64,000 bases of DNA from Balneolaceae bacterium (GCA_017640605.1 JAEPQH010000001.1:186001-250000), one strand, 5' to 3'. Shown: positions 26,817 to 36,808, counted from the first letter of the stretch. Program-made: numbers and translations. Notes: generated by a model not told the origin, from the sequence alone.

Positions 26817-27410
26817 ATGATGAGGAAAATCACACTATTGCTAATTGTATCTTTTTGTTCGGTATCTGCATTGGCACAGCTAAGCGAAGGTGAACGTAAT
26901 TTTGCATCAAGCTATTTACTTGCCTCGCAGCAGTACATTATTGATGCCGTTTCTGAGCTTGATGAACAAGCCTTCAATTGGAAGCCTGCTGATGGCGGCT
27001 GGTCGGTCGCAAATTGCCTTGAGCATATCTTATCAACCGAAATGGCCTTTCATGGGATGGTTCAAGGAGCGGTGAGTTCAAATGAACCTGATAACGAATT
27101 CAACAACTCGATGGCCGATGGCGTGTTAATTGGAAACTTCAATAACCGGGGAACCGCAGTACGTACTTCTGAAAATTTCGAACCTTCCGGTAAATGGAAT
27201 ACCAAAACTGAAATGCTGGCTGCCTTGGAAGAATCACGATCTAAATTGGTAGAATATTTAAACTCGACCGATCATGATTTACGTCACTATAAAATGGCAC
27301 TTCCTGTAGCTACTGTTGATGCGTATCAAATCTATCTTTTGGTTGCCGCACATGGCCAACGTCATACAAATCAAATGCTGGAAGTTTTGGCTGAGATGGA
27401 ATCGATGTAA
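26817..27410 (+). CDS. DinB-like four-helix protein, exported
   Basis: A 198-residue protein with a signal peptide (MMRKITLLLIVSFCSVSALAQ) and a DinB/YfiT-like helical bundle. The family motif GGWSVANCLEHI lies near residue 64, and the metal-binding histidine cluster at the end is AAHGQRHTNQMLEV. Many cytosolic relatives are thiol transferases or hydrolases; an exported version is common in this bacterial group, and its substrate is unknown. The listed frame can begin at TTG 26805, but the ATG-ATG at 26817 fits the signal peptide better. A terminator follows. Confidence 0.85.
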   Translation: MMRKITLLLIVSFCSVSALAQLSEGERNFASSYLLASQQYIIDAVSELDEQAFNWKPADGGWSVANCLEHILSTEMAFHGMVQGAVSSNEPDNEFNNSMADGVLIGNFNNRGTAVRTSENFEPSGKWNTKTEMLAALEESRSKLVEYLNSTDHDLRHYKMALPVATVDAYQIYLLVAAHGQRHTNQMLEVLAEMESM

Positions 27411-27439
27411 TTTTCAATCTCAATTTATTCTAAAACTAG

Positions 27440-27472
27440 AAAGCCTCGCTCTAAAAAGAATGAGGCTTTTTA
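27440..27472 (+). terminator. Terminator after the DinB-like gene
   Basis: AAAGCCTC at 27440-27447 pairs with GAGGCTTT at 27462-27469 and continues into TTTAAT. It stands between convergent genes and could also slow transcription from the DUF3857 gene at 27485. Confidence 0.85.
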
Positions 27473-27484
27473 ATACTAATTTGA

Positions 27485-29467
27485 TCACTCCTCAACCGTC
27501 TTTTTAAGTACAACGGTAAAAGCTTGCGTATTAACTATTTCCTGAAACATAGATTTTACCTCGGGATATATTTCAGGTTGATAATATGCGGTAGTTAAAT
27601 TCACTTCCGCCATAAAATTAATGATGTTGGAATTTTGAGTAGCCATAAAGCGGTAATGACCTTGTTTTTCGGGAAGCCTAACAAGAGAGCTTTCGGGCAT
27701 TTCATCTACTTCATATCCATCCGGTATCTCAACAAAAACGATGTATTGCTGTTTATAAGGGTAAGCAATCTCTACGGGGAAATCTCTGCTTTCGCGTTGA
27801 AAGGGATTTTCATCCATCCCCAAAAACAGAAATGGATTGAAATAGATATAATCGCTGCTCTTATCAATAATTTCATCGGCAGGAATGGTGAGTTTAGCGT
27901 CGAATCGTACATCCGATTGAAATCCGAGTAAATTATCGAAAGTAGTAGAATCTACTTTTAGAGATTCATACTCATCGATATAATTTTCCCAATATGCGTT
28001 TTGGTTAAATACATCAACCGAAGCTCGAGTCTGGGCCGCAAATTCGCCTGATAGTTTTCCACTATAATCAATTTCAATCTCATCTTCCGAGTTCAATGAG
28101 TAATTGAGGCTGTACTGTTCCGTATTTTTATCCATCGGTTCCACAAACAACCAGCCATTCGAGTCATCTTCTCTTATCACAAACACATTTCGATACAACA
28201 ACTTTGGATGAGGCGTAGTGATAGTTCTTAATCCCGAGGTCGCGTCTAAGATAAATGCGCCTTCTTCGATTTCTATGATTGCCACTACCATGTTAAACTG
28301 ATTGATGAGCGAATAATTGGTGATCACTGTACCGTTAGAACGTGTGCTGATTAATCCGGGACTCGTTTTAATCCCGGCATGTCGTAGCATTTCGATCAAT
28401 GTGAGGTTTATATCGGCGGTATTGCCCGTTTTTTCTTTGAACGTATCTCTAATGCCTTTCTTGGTAAGAATCCGGTGAAACCCATTCCATTCTATTACTT
28501 GCCAGAGATATTCATAAATGGCTTTGGTTTTTTCGTAGTCGCTCACTTTCCCTTCAATCAGTCCATCGACGATCTCTTTCATTTCGCCATTCAATTTTTG
28601 CTTTCCAAAGTCCTCTCTCCGGTTTAGTTCTTTGGCAATCATATTCCAATCTTTAAAAAAACGCTGTCGAGTATATCCCGGAAGTTGAATTTCTCTAAGC
28701 TGAGTAATCACCTTTGTGACGTAATCGTCTCTGTTTATGAGGAAAGGCAAATCTTCTACTGGTGGGAGATTTCGTTTCGCTAGTTGATAGGCAATGGAAC
28801 CACTATCATTGTTATAGACTTCTGATGCTAGGATTTTAACTGATTCGTTGATAAAAAGTGAATCGCTGCCTTTCAAGATTAGCTGATAATCGAGCCCTAC
28901 AGGTATAATCATCCTGTACTCACTCCAGTTTACCGGCAAATAATCGTGAAACTCCCAATCCGGAAATAAAAACGGTCCACCCATTCGTTTTCGATATTTG
29001 AATTCTATGATGGATCCTTTCTTAACATTGGGTATTAGAAATTTAGCGATATGGATATCATCGTCGAACTCTTCAACAAAAATATGTTGTTTTTCGAGGT
29101 CGGATTTATCAATAACTCCGTCATCACTAATCGTGTAAGAAGCCGCAGAAATATTGTCTACATTTTGCTCTCTTTGTATCAAATATGGAATTTCGATTTC
29201 GGAATAATCCAGTCCTTCATCTTGCAGTATCAACATTCTTCTGTGTAATGTGAGATACGTGTTTAAATCATTATCAAAAGATGCGACACCGTAATCCATC
29301 AAAATGATCGCCGGCATGGTAGAATCGTATTTAGCGTCGTAATCGCTGAAATCCTTAACCGTTACATCCCCAAATTCTCTTACCTGCGAAAAGGCATTAT
29401 TACCCAACAAATGTGCACACAAGCAAAGTATACATGCTGCACTAATTACCCGAAAAAACATATTCAT
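27485..29467 (-). CDS. DUF3857/transglutaminase-like protein, fourth paralogue
   Basis: A 660-residue exported protein (signal peptide through NNAFSQ, about residue 28) with DUF3857 (FGDVTVKDFSDYDAKYDS to FPDWEFHDYLPVNWSEY) and a degenerate transglutaminase core. The catalytic Cys becomes Thr (TGNTADINLTLI) and the His becomes Met (NQFNMVVAII), while the Asp is kept (FILDATS). It belongs with the three-gene operon at 15225-21139 but is separated by the DUF1800/DUF1501/WG operon and faces it. It appears to be a single-gene unit. Its loss of catalytic residues is independent in detail from the other two. Confidence 0.85.
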   Translation of the reverse strand: MNMFFRVISAACILCLCAHLLGNNAFSQVREFGDVTVKDFSDYDAKYDSTMPAIILMDYGVASFDNDLNTYLTLHRRMLILQDEGLDYSEIEIPYLIQREQNVDNISAASYTISDDGVIDKSDLEKQHIFVEEFDDDIHIAKFLIPNVKKGSIIEFKYRKRMGGPFLFPDWEFHDYLPVNWSEYRMIIPVGLDYQLILKGSDSLFINESVKILASEVYNNDSGSIAYQLAKRNLPPVEDLPFLINRDDYVTKVITQLREIQLPGYTRQRFFKDWNMIAKELNRREDFGKQKLNGEMKEIVDGLIEGKVSDYEKTKAIYEYLWQVIEWNGFHRILTKKGIRDTFKEKTGNTADINLTLIEMLRHAGIKTSPGLISTRSNGTVITNYSLINQFNMVVAIIEIEEGAFILDATSGLRTITTPHPKLLYRNVFVIREDDSNGWLFVEPMDKNTEQYSLNYSLNSEDEIEIDYSGKLSGEFAAQTRASVDVFNQNAYWENYIDEYESLKVDSTTFDNLLGFQSDVRFDAKLTIPADEIIDKSSDYIYFNPFLFLGMDENPFQRESRDFPVEIAYPYKQQYIVFVEIPDGYEVDEMPESSLVRLPEKQGHYRFMATQNSNIINFMAEVNLTTAYYQPEIYPEVKSMFQEIVNTQAFTVVLKKTVEE

Positions 29468-29521
29468 TAAGTGTATTTAAAATCAACATGCTAAGATAGT
29501 GTTAATTTTATGCGTTTCAAC

Positions 29522-29553
29522 AAAAAAAGCTCCGAAGAACACCTCCGGAGCTT
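29522..29553 (-). terminator. Terminator after pgk
   Basis: On the minus strand AAAGCTCCG and CGGAGCTTT (29526-29553) form a 9-bp stem running into TTTTTTTG (to 29522). It ends the pgk transcript. Confidence 0.92.
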
Positions 29554-29581
29554 TAGTATTTGACCATATTAAGTACTCGAA

Positions 29582-30775
29582 TTACTTATCCGTCAAAGAA
29601 CTTACACCGGGTAATTCTTTACCTTCTAAGAACTCAAGACTCGCTCCACCACCTGTGGAAACGTGAGAAACCTGATCCGCTAGTCCTGCATTTTTTATAG
29701 CTGATGCAGAATCGCCACCACCGATAATTGTGGTAGCTCCGAACTTAGTAGCTTCTACCAATGCTTCGGCAACCGCGTTGGTTCCATCCGCAAAGCTTGG
29801 CATTTCGAACACACCCATAGGACCATTCCACACTACGGTTTTTGCGGATTTGATGGTATTCCCGAAAGCAATTGCGGTTTCAGGACCAATATCCAACGCT
29901 TCCCAGCCATCTTTGATATTGTCTTCGTCTACTACTTCCTGATTGGCATCATTACTGAAATCGTCGGCAATCACGAAATCGAAGGGAAGCATTAGATTCA
30001 CTCCGGCGGTTTTCGCTTTTTCCATTAGTTCTTTGGCAGTGTCCACCATTTCTTCTTGAAGCAAAGAATTCCCTACCGATTTACCATTGGCTACCAAAAA
30101 AGTATACGCCATTCCACCACCGATGATGATGGTATCCACTTTGGTGATGAGTTGCTCAATAACCGGAATTTTATCCGATACTTTCGCACCTCCTAGAATA
30201 GCCACAAAAGGACGATCAGGATCGTTAACACTATCGCTTAAGTACTTGATTTCTTTTTCTAATAAGAATCCTGATGCTGCCGGTTGTAAGTAACGGGTAA
30301 CGCCAGCAACCGATGCATGTGCACGGTGCGAAGATCCAAACGCATCGTTTACGAAAACATCGGCATGAGCAGCAAGTTTTTTGCTAAACGCCTCATCGTT
30401 GTCGGTTTCTTCTTTATAGAATCGAACGTTTTCGAGTACTACCACTTCTCCGAGCTTGGCTGCAGCAATTACTTTTTCTGCGGTTTCGCCAATGCAATCA
30501 TCGGCAAAATGTACCGGTGCATCGATTAAGTTTGCCAAATGATCGGCAACCGGTTTTAAAGAAAATTCAGGGTTCCGCTCGCCTTTTGGTCGGCCAAGGT
30601 GACTGGTAAGAATGAGTAATCCTCCATTTTCCAGCACATAATTTATTGAGGGTAAAGCAGCTTGTACGCGGTTATCGTCGGTGATTTTCCCGTCGATGAT
30701 GGGCACGTTAAAATCTACGCGCATCATTACTTTCTTGCCGTTTACGTCGATATCGTTGAGAGTGAGTTTTGCCAT
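29582..30775 (-). CDS. pgk: Phosphoglycerate kinase
   Basis: A 397-residue glycolytic kinase (1,3-bisphosphoglycerate + ADP to 3-phosphoglycerate + ATP). The start [25 protein letters not shown], the substrate-binding [33 protein letters not shown] near residue 195, the nucleotide loop WNGPMGVFE near 325, and [11 protein letters not shown] near 350 are all present. Full length for the family. A monocistronic unit with its own terminator. Confidence 0.98.
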   Translation of the reverse strand: MAKLTLNDIDVNGKKVMMRVDFNVPIIDGKITDDNRVQAALPSINYVLENGGLLILTSHLGRPKGERNPEFSLKPVADHLANLIDAPVHFADDCIGETAEKVIAAAKLGEVVVLENVRFYKEETDNDEAFSKKLAAHADVFVNDAFGSSHRAHASVAGVTRYLQPAASGFLLEKEIKYLSDSVNDPDRPFVAILGGAKVSDKIPVIEQLITKVDTIIIGGGMAYTFLVANGKSVGNSLLQEEMVDTAKELMEKAKTAGVNLMLPFDFVIADDFSNDANQEVVDEDNIKDGWEALDIGPETAIAFGNTIKSAKTVVWNGPMGVFEMPSFADGTNAVAEALVEATKFGATTIIGGGDSASAIKNAGLADQVSHVSTGGGASLEFLEGKELPGVSSLTDK

Positions 30776-30876
30776 TGTAGCTGAATGTATTTTGTTTGAA
30801 AAATCAGGTTTGAAGATACGGTTTATAGATCAATACTTCGGAATTCATTTGCCCGAAGGGTGGTTTGGCTTCTGGT

Positions 30877-32054
30877 TTACCACGGAATGGTAACTGAGAG
30901 TTGATAAAAGTCCATATCAAAATTTAGCAATTCACTTTTATCATATATTCTAGTGTAATCGACTGAAATGAATTTATAATGAAGCCCAAAACCTCTGCTT
31001 ATATAATTCCGATCTCCATTGTTTTCGTCTTCATAATATCTCCCTACCCGAATTTGCAAAATCTCTAAAAAAGACAATTCAATTCCCAAATGGCTTTGAA
31101 ATTGCTCTTTCACAGAAAGCTCGCGATACTCGACTCCGTTAAAGTATCTATGAGGTTTCCAGGTTTTATAAAGAGCCTGAATTCCATCGTAAGGATTACC
31201 ATCTTCATCAAATCCGGCTAATTTATTCGATAGCGCTCCAAATGTACGCACCGAAACTGTTGATAAGCCCGAAATTTCATTCTTTGATTGAAAGTTCACA
31301 CCAAAACCAGCCCGAATGGTTGTTGGCAATGCTTCTTCACCAAACCCATAATTTATAGCTCTTCCGATATCGTTAATTGCCAGCGCGACGGATGGTGTGA
31401 TAAAAAGTAGTTCGACTCTGAGGGAAATCTATGTACAACTCCAATATCAAAGCTTCTACCTTTTGCAACCACTCTTCCGTTACCTCCCACCATAGAACCG
31501 GCATATAAATCACTCTTGAACCAGTTATAACTCAACCCTATTTTCGAATTTTCAGATACCTGAAGTGAAGCGACCAAACTGTTACTAACTTCCTCAGATT
31601 CAAAAGACCCGATCACCTCCGGAGAGTCATCAGGTGTTATAAATTGATTATTTGTTAATCTTTTGTGTTTAAATCCTATAGAAAATTTCTCAAAATTAAC
31701 AGCCAAAAAAGGTGTTTGAATCCTTAACCCTGAAGTTATATTTGGCAACCAGTCGGTTCCTGCTCGTAACCCATCTTCAAAATAGAATGGCGTTGAAAAG
31801 ATTACACTTTCATCTCCGCCCAAAAGCGCAGGATTTAAATGTAAGCCACTAACTGAGTTCCAATCAGCAACATCTGCAATGGCTAAAGCCTCACTTTGGG
31901 CAATGTTGTTTATTTCTAGAAAGGGTAAAGCGGTGATTGCAACTTGGGCCTGCACATAATTACAAACCAATATAATAGTTATTAAACTGATGCTAAATCG
32001 ATGTATCCTGAACAAGTGACTACTTTTACCATCTACCAATTTCACTCTCTCCAA
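30877..32054 (-). pseudogene. PorV/PorQ-like outer-membrane protein, frameshifted
   Basis: Two frames form one barrel protein split by a single-base loss. The 5' part (signal peptide SLITIILVCNYVQAQ, then SGLHLNPALLGG as in PorV/PorQ/UPF0164 barrels) runs to HRFPSESNYF and then ends out of frame at 31353. The 3' part resumes as FITPSVALAINDIGRAINYG and ends LSVTIPW at 30877. Adding one T to the five-T tract (A5 on the plus strand, 31402-31406) joins them into about 392 residues. It could be a sequencing error, a true pseudogene, or a slippery homopolymer. Start uncertain: TTG 32054 overlaps the upstream gene; TTG 32015 also fits the signal peptide. Confidence 0.8.
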
Positions 32055-33174
32055 TATTGTTTACGAGATTTTTATCCGAAACCTTATTTCCTGCCAACTC
32101 AACGATACTATTCACTTTCAAACTCTCATATTGAAATCGATCTGTTACAAATCCTGTATTTTTGTTTTTTAATAACCTATAAAGAAAGAGTGCGCATACA
32201 ATCATACAAACTCCAATAATTGAGTAGTATAGAACTGCGTGCTCCTTAAACCAATAAACTTGGAATGTTGCTATGGACGCTAAAAAGCAAATTGAAGCTA
32301 CTCTGATAAATAGAAGTGATTTTTTCCTGATTCCTATTAATAAGTAGAATACCGGGATAAAAAGTGTACAGAAATAAAATATTGCAGCGAATGGTATTTC
32401 CTCGGAATCAGAAATCTGCAAATTTAGTAGGGAAATACTTAACTCACGAACAACAAAATAATTCAACGACACATAAATCATTATTAAGGAAGCCGTTTTC
32501 AATAAGGTTAATTGGTATCGAAAAATCTTCTCATATTTACTTTCAAAAAGTTTGTTTGTTATAAGAAGAATAGCCAAAGAAGCTCCTGCACCCATAAATG
32601 GAAGTGTTGCTGTAAATACGCCTCCTGCTTCGTTTAACAATAGAAATAGCGATAAATAAAAGAAGAGAAAGGAAATAGCTGTAGCAATTAGGTCAAGGTA
32701 TCTTATTGCAATTATGGCCGCGATTCCAGTATATACGAACATTGTTAACCAAGGAATTTCAAAACCGAAACCAGTAATACTAATTCCAAGATAGCCAGCC
32801 CCGATATATATTACTGCCTCAGTAACTCCACTATTACAATGCTTAAACTCGCGAATTAGGAGGTATTCTGATACTAAAATTAAACCAGTTCCAACTAGTA
32901 AAAAGATTAACCTCATTCCTAAATCATTATTCAAACCCATGATCAACATCCCAAAGAATAAAGTTACTAGCAATTGAACACCAATTAGTGTAATCAGAAA
33001 TAAAGGAAGTTTTATATATACTGATGGAGCGTACAACTTCGACGAATAGTCCTCTTTAATTATAGTCCATTGTTCTTCAGTGATTATTCCTAATCGCACC
33101 CAATCTTTGATTTGAATGACGCGAATCAATTTCTCAATCTCTTCTATTTTATAAGCGATTAAATGTTCAATCAT
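32026..33174 (-). CDS. Polytopic membrane protein, DUF2157-like
   Basis: A 382-residue protein with a soluble N-terminal segment (about 60 residues, with WVRLGIITEEQWTIIKEDY) followed by roughly ten hydrophobic helices and a polar C-terminal tail of about 40 residues. The leading motif in which a residue pair precedes GxIxxxQ is typical of DUF2157 membrane proteins, though I cannot be sure of the family. Its start overlaps the preceding gene by 8 bp and it may overlap the frameshifted barrel gene. The three may form one operon. Function unknown. Confidence 0.75.
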   Translation of the reverse strand: MIEHLIAYKIEEIEKLIRVIQIKDWVRLGIITEEQWTIIKEDYSSKLYAPSVYIKLPLFLITLIGVQLLVTLFFGMLIMGLNNDLGMRLIFLLVGTGLILVSEYLLIREFKHCNSGVTEAVIYIGAGYLGISITGFGFEIPWLTMFVYTGIAAIIAIRYLDLIATAISFLFFYLSLFLLLNEAGGVFTATLPFMGAGASLAILLITNKLFESKYEKIFRYQLTLLKTASLIMIYVSLNYFVVRELSISLLNLQISDSEEIPFAAIFYFCTLFIPVFYLLIGIRKKSLLFIRVASICFLASIATFQVYWFKEHAVLYYSIIGVCMIVCALFLYRLLKNKNTGFVTDRFQYESLKVNSIVELAGNKVSDKNLVNNIGESEIGRW

Positions 33175-34117
33175 CAGAAAATTGTTTTTTATTACTCACA
33201 ATGAAAACGATGTAGCCTAGCAATGTTAACGGATAATGGTATAGACCAAGAATGAAGAAATCCATGCCTAAACTCTTATATAGAGCATGATTAAACACTA
33301 TATAAAACAATAAATTACCATAGAAAAAAAATAGAAATTCTCTCGTCTTCCAGTGATAAAAACTTATTAGAACTCCAATAAGAATATTCATCACTATAAA
33401 TCCCCAACTGCCAGTTTCAATCTCTGCTACTAATAATCCAGATATTAAAAGCAGGTATCCGAAATGCAGATATGTTGATCTAAAGTGATTTTTAATTCCA
33501 CGAAGGATGGTAACATAAGAAATCAGAATTAGTGCTAACCCAAGCACTATACTACTGTAATAAAGGGAATTAAGTGAAACGTACCCTCCGTTGATCCAGT
33601 CAAGCGGAGATACTGTTAATCCAACCGATGCGGCAAGTGCTGTGATCCCCAACACTAAAACTGCTGTATTATCAAATCGATAAGCTAATCCAAAAAATAG
33701 TAGGGTACTTACAAAAGAAAACGGTCTGATCAGAATCTCGAGCAAACCAAAATAAAGCTGTATATATGTCCACAACGATATCCAAAGTAAGGCCACAAAC
33801 AAGACGAAATAGTCGAAATAATTATGTTCGACAATCACCTTTTTAGCTGAGAATGGGTGAGATAGTTTAAATACTTTATAAAGAACAAAGATAAGTGTGG
33901 CGGACAAAGAAAGCATTGCTAATAAGTGTCCGACATGAGTGAAATGATTATAACCGAAGTAAGCAACCCCACCCGTAAAGAAAAGAATTCCAACATATAG
34001 CAGAGAACGCAACTCGTAGAACACAGAGACCTTCGATTTATCATTAATCATCTCTATATAGTTGTATTGACCCCGTTCGATCAAACCTTCGTCAAATAAT
34101 TTTTTGTGTATACCCAT
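33167..34117 (-). CDS. Polytopic membrane protein, DUF2157-like (upstream partner)
   Basis: A 316-residue protein with N-terminal KLFDEGLIERGQYNYIEM followed by about nine helices. It is similar in plan to the next gene, and the LxxxGxIxxxQ lead-in again suggests DUF2157, so the two may be an old duplication. It overlaps the following gene by 8 bp (translational coupling). No catalytic motif is visible. It begins the leftward operon that ends with the frameshifted outer-membrane protein, while the cysteine desulfurase gene is divergent. Confidence 0.75.
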   Translation of the reverse strand: MGIHKKLFDEGLIERGQYNYIEMINDKSKVSVFYELRSLLYVGILFFTGGVAYFGYNHFTHVGHLLAMLSLSATLIFVLYKVFKLSHPFSAKKVIVEHNYFDYFVLFVALLWISLWTYIQLYFGLLEILIRPFSFVSTLLFFGLAYRFDNTAVLVLGITALAASVGLTVSPLDWINGGYVSLNSLYYSSIVLGLALILISYVTILRGIKNHFRSTYLHFGYLLLISGLLVAEIETGSWGFIVMNILIGVLISFYHWKTREFLFFFYGNLLFYIVFNHALYKSLGMDFFILGLYHYPLTLLGYIVFIVSNKKQFSDD

Positions 34118-34280
34118 TAAACCCGATCAGGATACTAAGCCTTATTACTTATTAACTTTCAATATCATAGCACTACTTTAAGTATTTCCTATGAAGAAAT
34201 GAAATTTATTAGCAAACATCACTAAGTCTGATTTTTGCTGCCCGATTCCCTACCTTTTGCCGCATAACGGAGTAAGGAAA

Positions 34281-35447
34281 ATGCGCACTATTTATTTGGA
34301 TCACGCAGCTACCACCCCACTCGATAAAAGAGTGCTTGAAGTAATGCTGCCATACATGACGGAGAATTTCGGAAATGCCAATTCAGCCCATCATTTGGGT
34401 CAACAGGCAAAAGTTAAAGTGGAAGATGCACGCGAAAAAGTAGCTCAACTTTTAAATGCAGAACCCGCTGAGATCATTTTTACTAGTGGCGGAACCGAAA
34501 GCGACAATGCGGTGATTAAAGGCGTACTCGCCCTTCAAAAAGGAAAGAAAAGTGAAGTAATTACGTCCGAGCTTGAGCATCATGCAGTTTTGCATCCCAT
34601 CGAAATGTCGAAGATGCAAGGTTTTAAACCCGTTTATGCCGAACCCATCGATTGTGGAACCATCACAGCTAAAGCGGTTGCCGACAAACTGAGTGATGAA
34701 ACGGCTTTGGTGAGCATCATGCATGTGAACAACGAAATTGGCTGCATCAACGAGATAAAAGAGATCGCTGCCATGTGCCGCGAACGAAATATCCCCTTTC
34801 ATTCTGATACCGTTCAAAGTTTGGGTAAAATTCCGGTTGATGTGAAAGATCTTGGATTGGATTTCTTATCAGGAAGTGCCCATAAAATTTACGGCCCAAA
34901 AGGCATTGGCATCATGTATGTTCGAAATGGCTCCAAATGGCTGCCTTGGATGACCGGTGGCTCGCAAGAACGTCGTCGACGTGGCGGAACGTTAAACGTG
35001 CCCGGGGTTCTTGGTTTTGCAAAAGCATTGGAATTAGCTCACGATGAGATGGAAACAAACACTGCACACTTTAAGCACCTGCGATCCTTACTCATCAATC
35101 AATTAAATGAAAAGCTCACCTCTTGCACCTATCGAATAAATGGGAATGAGGAAAACGGCGTGCCGCATATCATCAATATTTCATTTATGGATGATCAAGG
35201 TCGAGGCGTGGATGGCGAAATGCTGTTGTTAAATCTGGATATTGAAGGGATTTGTGTATCAAACGGTTCGGCTTGTACTTCGGGTGCGATGGAGCCTTCG
35301 CACGTACTTACCGGAATTGGATTACAGGAAGGAGTTGCAAAATCGAGTATTCGTATCAGTTTTGGGAAAAAGAATACCGAAGAAGACATCCACTTTTTGG
35401 TTGAAAAATTGAATGGTGTACTCAATCGAATGTTTGCATTAGTTTGA
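34281..35447 (+). CDS. Cysteine desulfurase (NifS/IscS family)
   Basis: A 388-residue PLP enzyme that takes sulfur from cysteine for Fe-S clusters and thiolated tRNA. From ATG 34281 (ribosome site AAGGA) it starts MRTIYLDHAATTPLDKRV. The PLP lysine lies in GSAHKIYGPKGIG near residue 200, and the persulfide cysteine in SNGSACTSGAMEPSHVL near 325. The short loop around the cysteine suggests the NifS/IscS class rather than SufS. The frame could begin at TTG 34257, but this lies next to a TACCTTTTG promoter-like box at 34251. No iscU or iscR is adjacent; a LOG-family gene overlaps by 1 bp. Confidence 0.95.
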   Translation: MRTIYLDHAATTPLDKRVLEVMLPYMTENFGNANSAHHLGQQAKVKVEDAREKVAQLLNAEPAEIIFTSGGTESDNAVIKGVLALQKGKKSEVITSELEHHAVLHPIEMSKMQGFKPVYAEPIDCGTITAKAVADKLSDETALVSIMHVNNEIGCINEIKEIAAMCRERNIPFHSDTVQSLGKIPVDVKDLGLDFLSGSAHKIYGPKGIGIMYVRNGSKWLPWMTGGSQERRRRGGTLNVPGVLGFAKALELAHDEMETNTAHFKHLRSLLINQLNEKLTSCTYRINGNEENGVPHIINISFMDDQGRGVDGEMLLLNLDIEGICVSNGSACTSGAMEPSHVLTGIGLQEGVAKSSIRISFGKKNTEEDIHFLVEKLNGVLNRMFALV

Positions 35448-35995
35448 TGAAAAGAGTTGCGGTGTATTGTGGATCTCGAGTCCCACAGGATCAGGAAATT
35501 GTAGAATTAGCACAAAACTTGGGAGCTTTTTTGGCTCAGAAAAACCTCTCTCTTGTATATGGAGGTGGAAAAGTTGGGATTATGGGAATCATTGCAGATG
35601 CCTGCCTGCAACATCAAGGAGAAGTGATTGGGGTGATTCCAACTGCCATAAAAGAAATGGAAGTTGCCCATACCGGAATTTCCGAACTTCACGAAACGCA
35701 AGATATGCATACCCGCAAAGCGTTGATTGAATCTCTTTCTGATTTGTTCATAGTTTTACCGGGAGGTTTCGGAACCTTAGATGAGTTTTTTGAGATTCTT
35801 ACGTGGCGACAATTAGGTTATCACAACAAACCAATAATTCTGGTAAACAAAAACGGCTATTTTGACGGCCTTGAACAATTCATTTCCCGTGGTTTAAGCG
35901 AGGATTTTCTACGGGATTCTATTCATAATCTTTTCACCATTACATCGAATTTCGAAGATACAGCTGAAATGATACGCTCGGAATTGGAGTTTTAA
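35447..35995 (+). CDS. LOG-family Rossmann protein (TIGR00730)
   Basis: A 182-residue protein of the LOG/lysine decarboxylase-like family. VYCGSRVPQD near the start, VYGGGKVGIMGIIADA near residue 40, and the signature PGGFGTLDEFFEILTWRQLGYHNKP near 105-130 are all present. Family members hydrolyse nucleoside 5'-monophosphates to a free base plus ribose phosphate, as in cytokinin activation. Its ATG overlaps the stop of the cysteine desulfurase (TGATG), so the two are coupled. The physiological substrate in this bacterium is unknown. Confidence 0.95.
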   Translation: MKRVAVYCGSRVPQDQEIVELAQNLGAFLAQKNLSLVYGGGKVGIMGIIADACLQHQGEVIGVIPTAIKEMEVAHTGISELHETQDMHTRKALIESLSDLFIVLPGGFGTLDEFFEILTWRQLGYHNKPIILVNKNGYFDGLEQFISRGLSEDFLRDSIHNLFTITSNFEDTAEMIRSELEF

Positions 35996-35999
35996 GGGC

Positions 36000-36428
36000 A
36001 TGATAAAATTAAAGCAAACTTTCATCTTACTGGGTGTATTATTCATGTTTTTTAGCTCACAACAACCCACTCAGGTTCAAGCTCAAACGAACCCACTACC
36101 AGACTGCCCCGATTCTCCAAATTGTGCTGTTGCCACGCTCACTTTTGCATCCGATTCTGCTACTGTTCTAAATGCTGCAGATGCCGTGCTTCGCGATATG
36201 GATGCTCATTCTATTGAATGGAATACGGAATCAACTCAATTAAATGCTGTATTCAAAATACCCGTTTTTGGCTTTCTGGATGATTTCGATCTAGCCGTTC
36301 GAACATCAGGCAGCGAAACCCTCTTATTTATTCGCAGCGCTAGTCGCGAAGGCTATTACGATTTGGGAGTGAATAATCGGAGAGTGAAAAAATTTACAAA
36401 ACACATCAAAAAACAGATCTCAAACTAA
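36000..36428 (+). CDS. DUF1499 domain-containing exported protein
   Basis: A 142-residue protein with a signal peptide (to QVQAQ, about residue 29) and a DUF1499 domain. The family opening LPDCPDSPNCAV near residue 33 and the middle segment VFKIPVFGFLDDFDLAVR fit. DUF1499 occurs in many bacteria, algae and plant plastids without a known activity; a structural or lipid-related role has been suggested only from context. It starts 4 bp after the LOG gene and is in the same operon. Confidence 0.85.
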   Translation: MIKLKQTFILLGVLFMFFSSQQPTQVQAQTNPLPDCPDSPNCAVATLTFASDSATVLNAADAVLRDMDAHSIEWNTESTQLNAVFKIPVFGFLDDFDLAVRTSGSETLLFIRSASREGYYDLGVNNRRVKKFTKHIKKQISN

Positions 36429-36436
36429 TTTAAACC

Positions 36437-36808
36437 ATGAAAAACTTAACGTTATCGCTGGGTATATTGCTCATAGTACTTGGCTTGGCTTCTTATTTCG
36501 GAACGGGCCGCGAAAGCATCACCGCATTGATTCCAGCTTTTTTCGGGTTGGTATTCACCGGGCTTGGTGCTTTAGCCGGCATCGAAAAAATTAAAAAACA
36601 CGTAATGCACGTTGCGGTTTTACTTGCAGTTGTAAGCCTTTTTGGTGCAGCACGTGGTATTCCAGGTGTTATTGAAATATTAGGTGGCGGTGAAGTAGAG
36701 CGCCCCGTTGCAGTTTACGCCCAAGCAGCCATGTTTACCATGTGCTTGGTCTATGTTATTGCTTCAGTTCGCTCATTTATTGCAGCCCGCCGCGCAGATG
36801 CTGCTTAG
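36437..36808 (+). CDS. Small four-helix membrane protein, unknown
   Basis: A 123-residue hydrophobic protein with four predicted helices (about 5-22, 30-48, 55-75, 88-112), glycine-rich in the first three. The end is basic and alanine-rich (VRSFIAARRADAA). It begins 8 bp after the DUF1499 gene and ends the desulfurase-LOG-DUF1499 operon. Its stop lies in a palindrome shared with the stop of the convergent acyl-CoA synthetase. I do not recognise the family. Confidence 0.65.
   Translation: MKNLTLSLGILLIVLGLASYFGTGRESITALIPAFFGLVFTGLGALAGIEKIKKHVMHVAVLLAVVSLFGAARGIPGVIEILGGGEVERPVAVYAQAAMFTMCLVYVIASVRSFIAARRADAA

Noticed and set aside
31402-31406. Programmed -1 frameshift instead of a mutation in the PorV-like gene
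   Set aside because: The site reads C TTT TTA, not a full slippery heptamer, and I see no clear downstream stem or pseudoknot; a missing T in a homopolymer is simpler.
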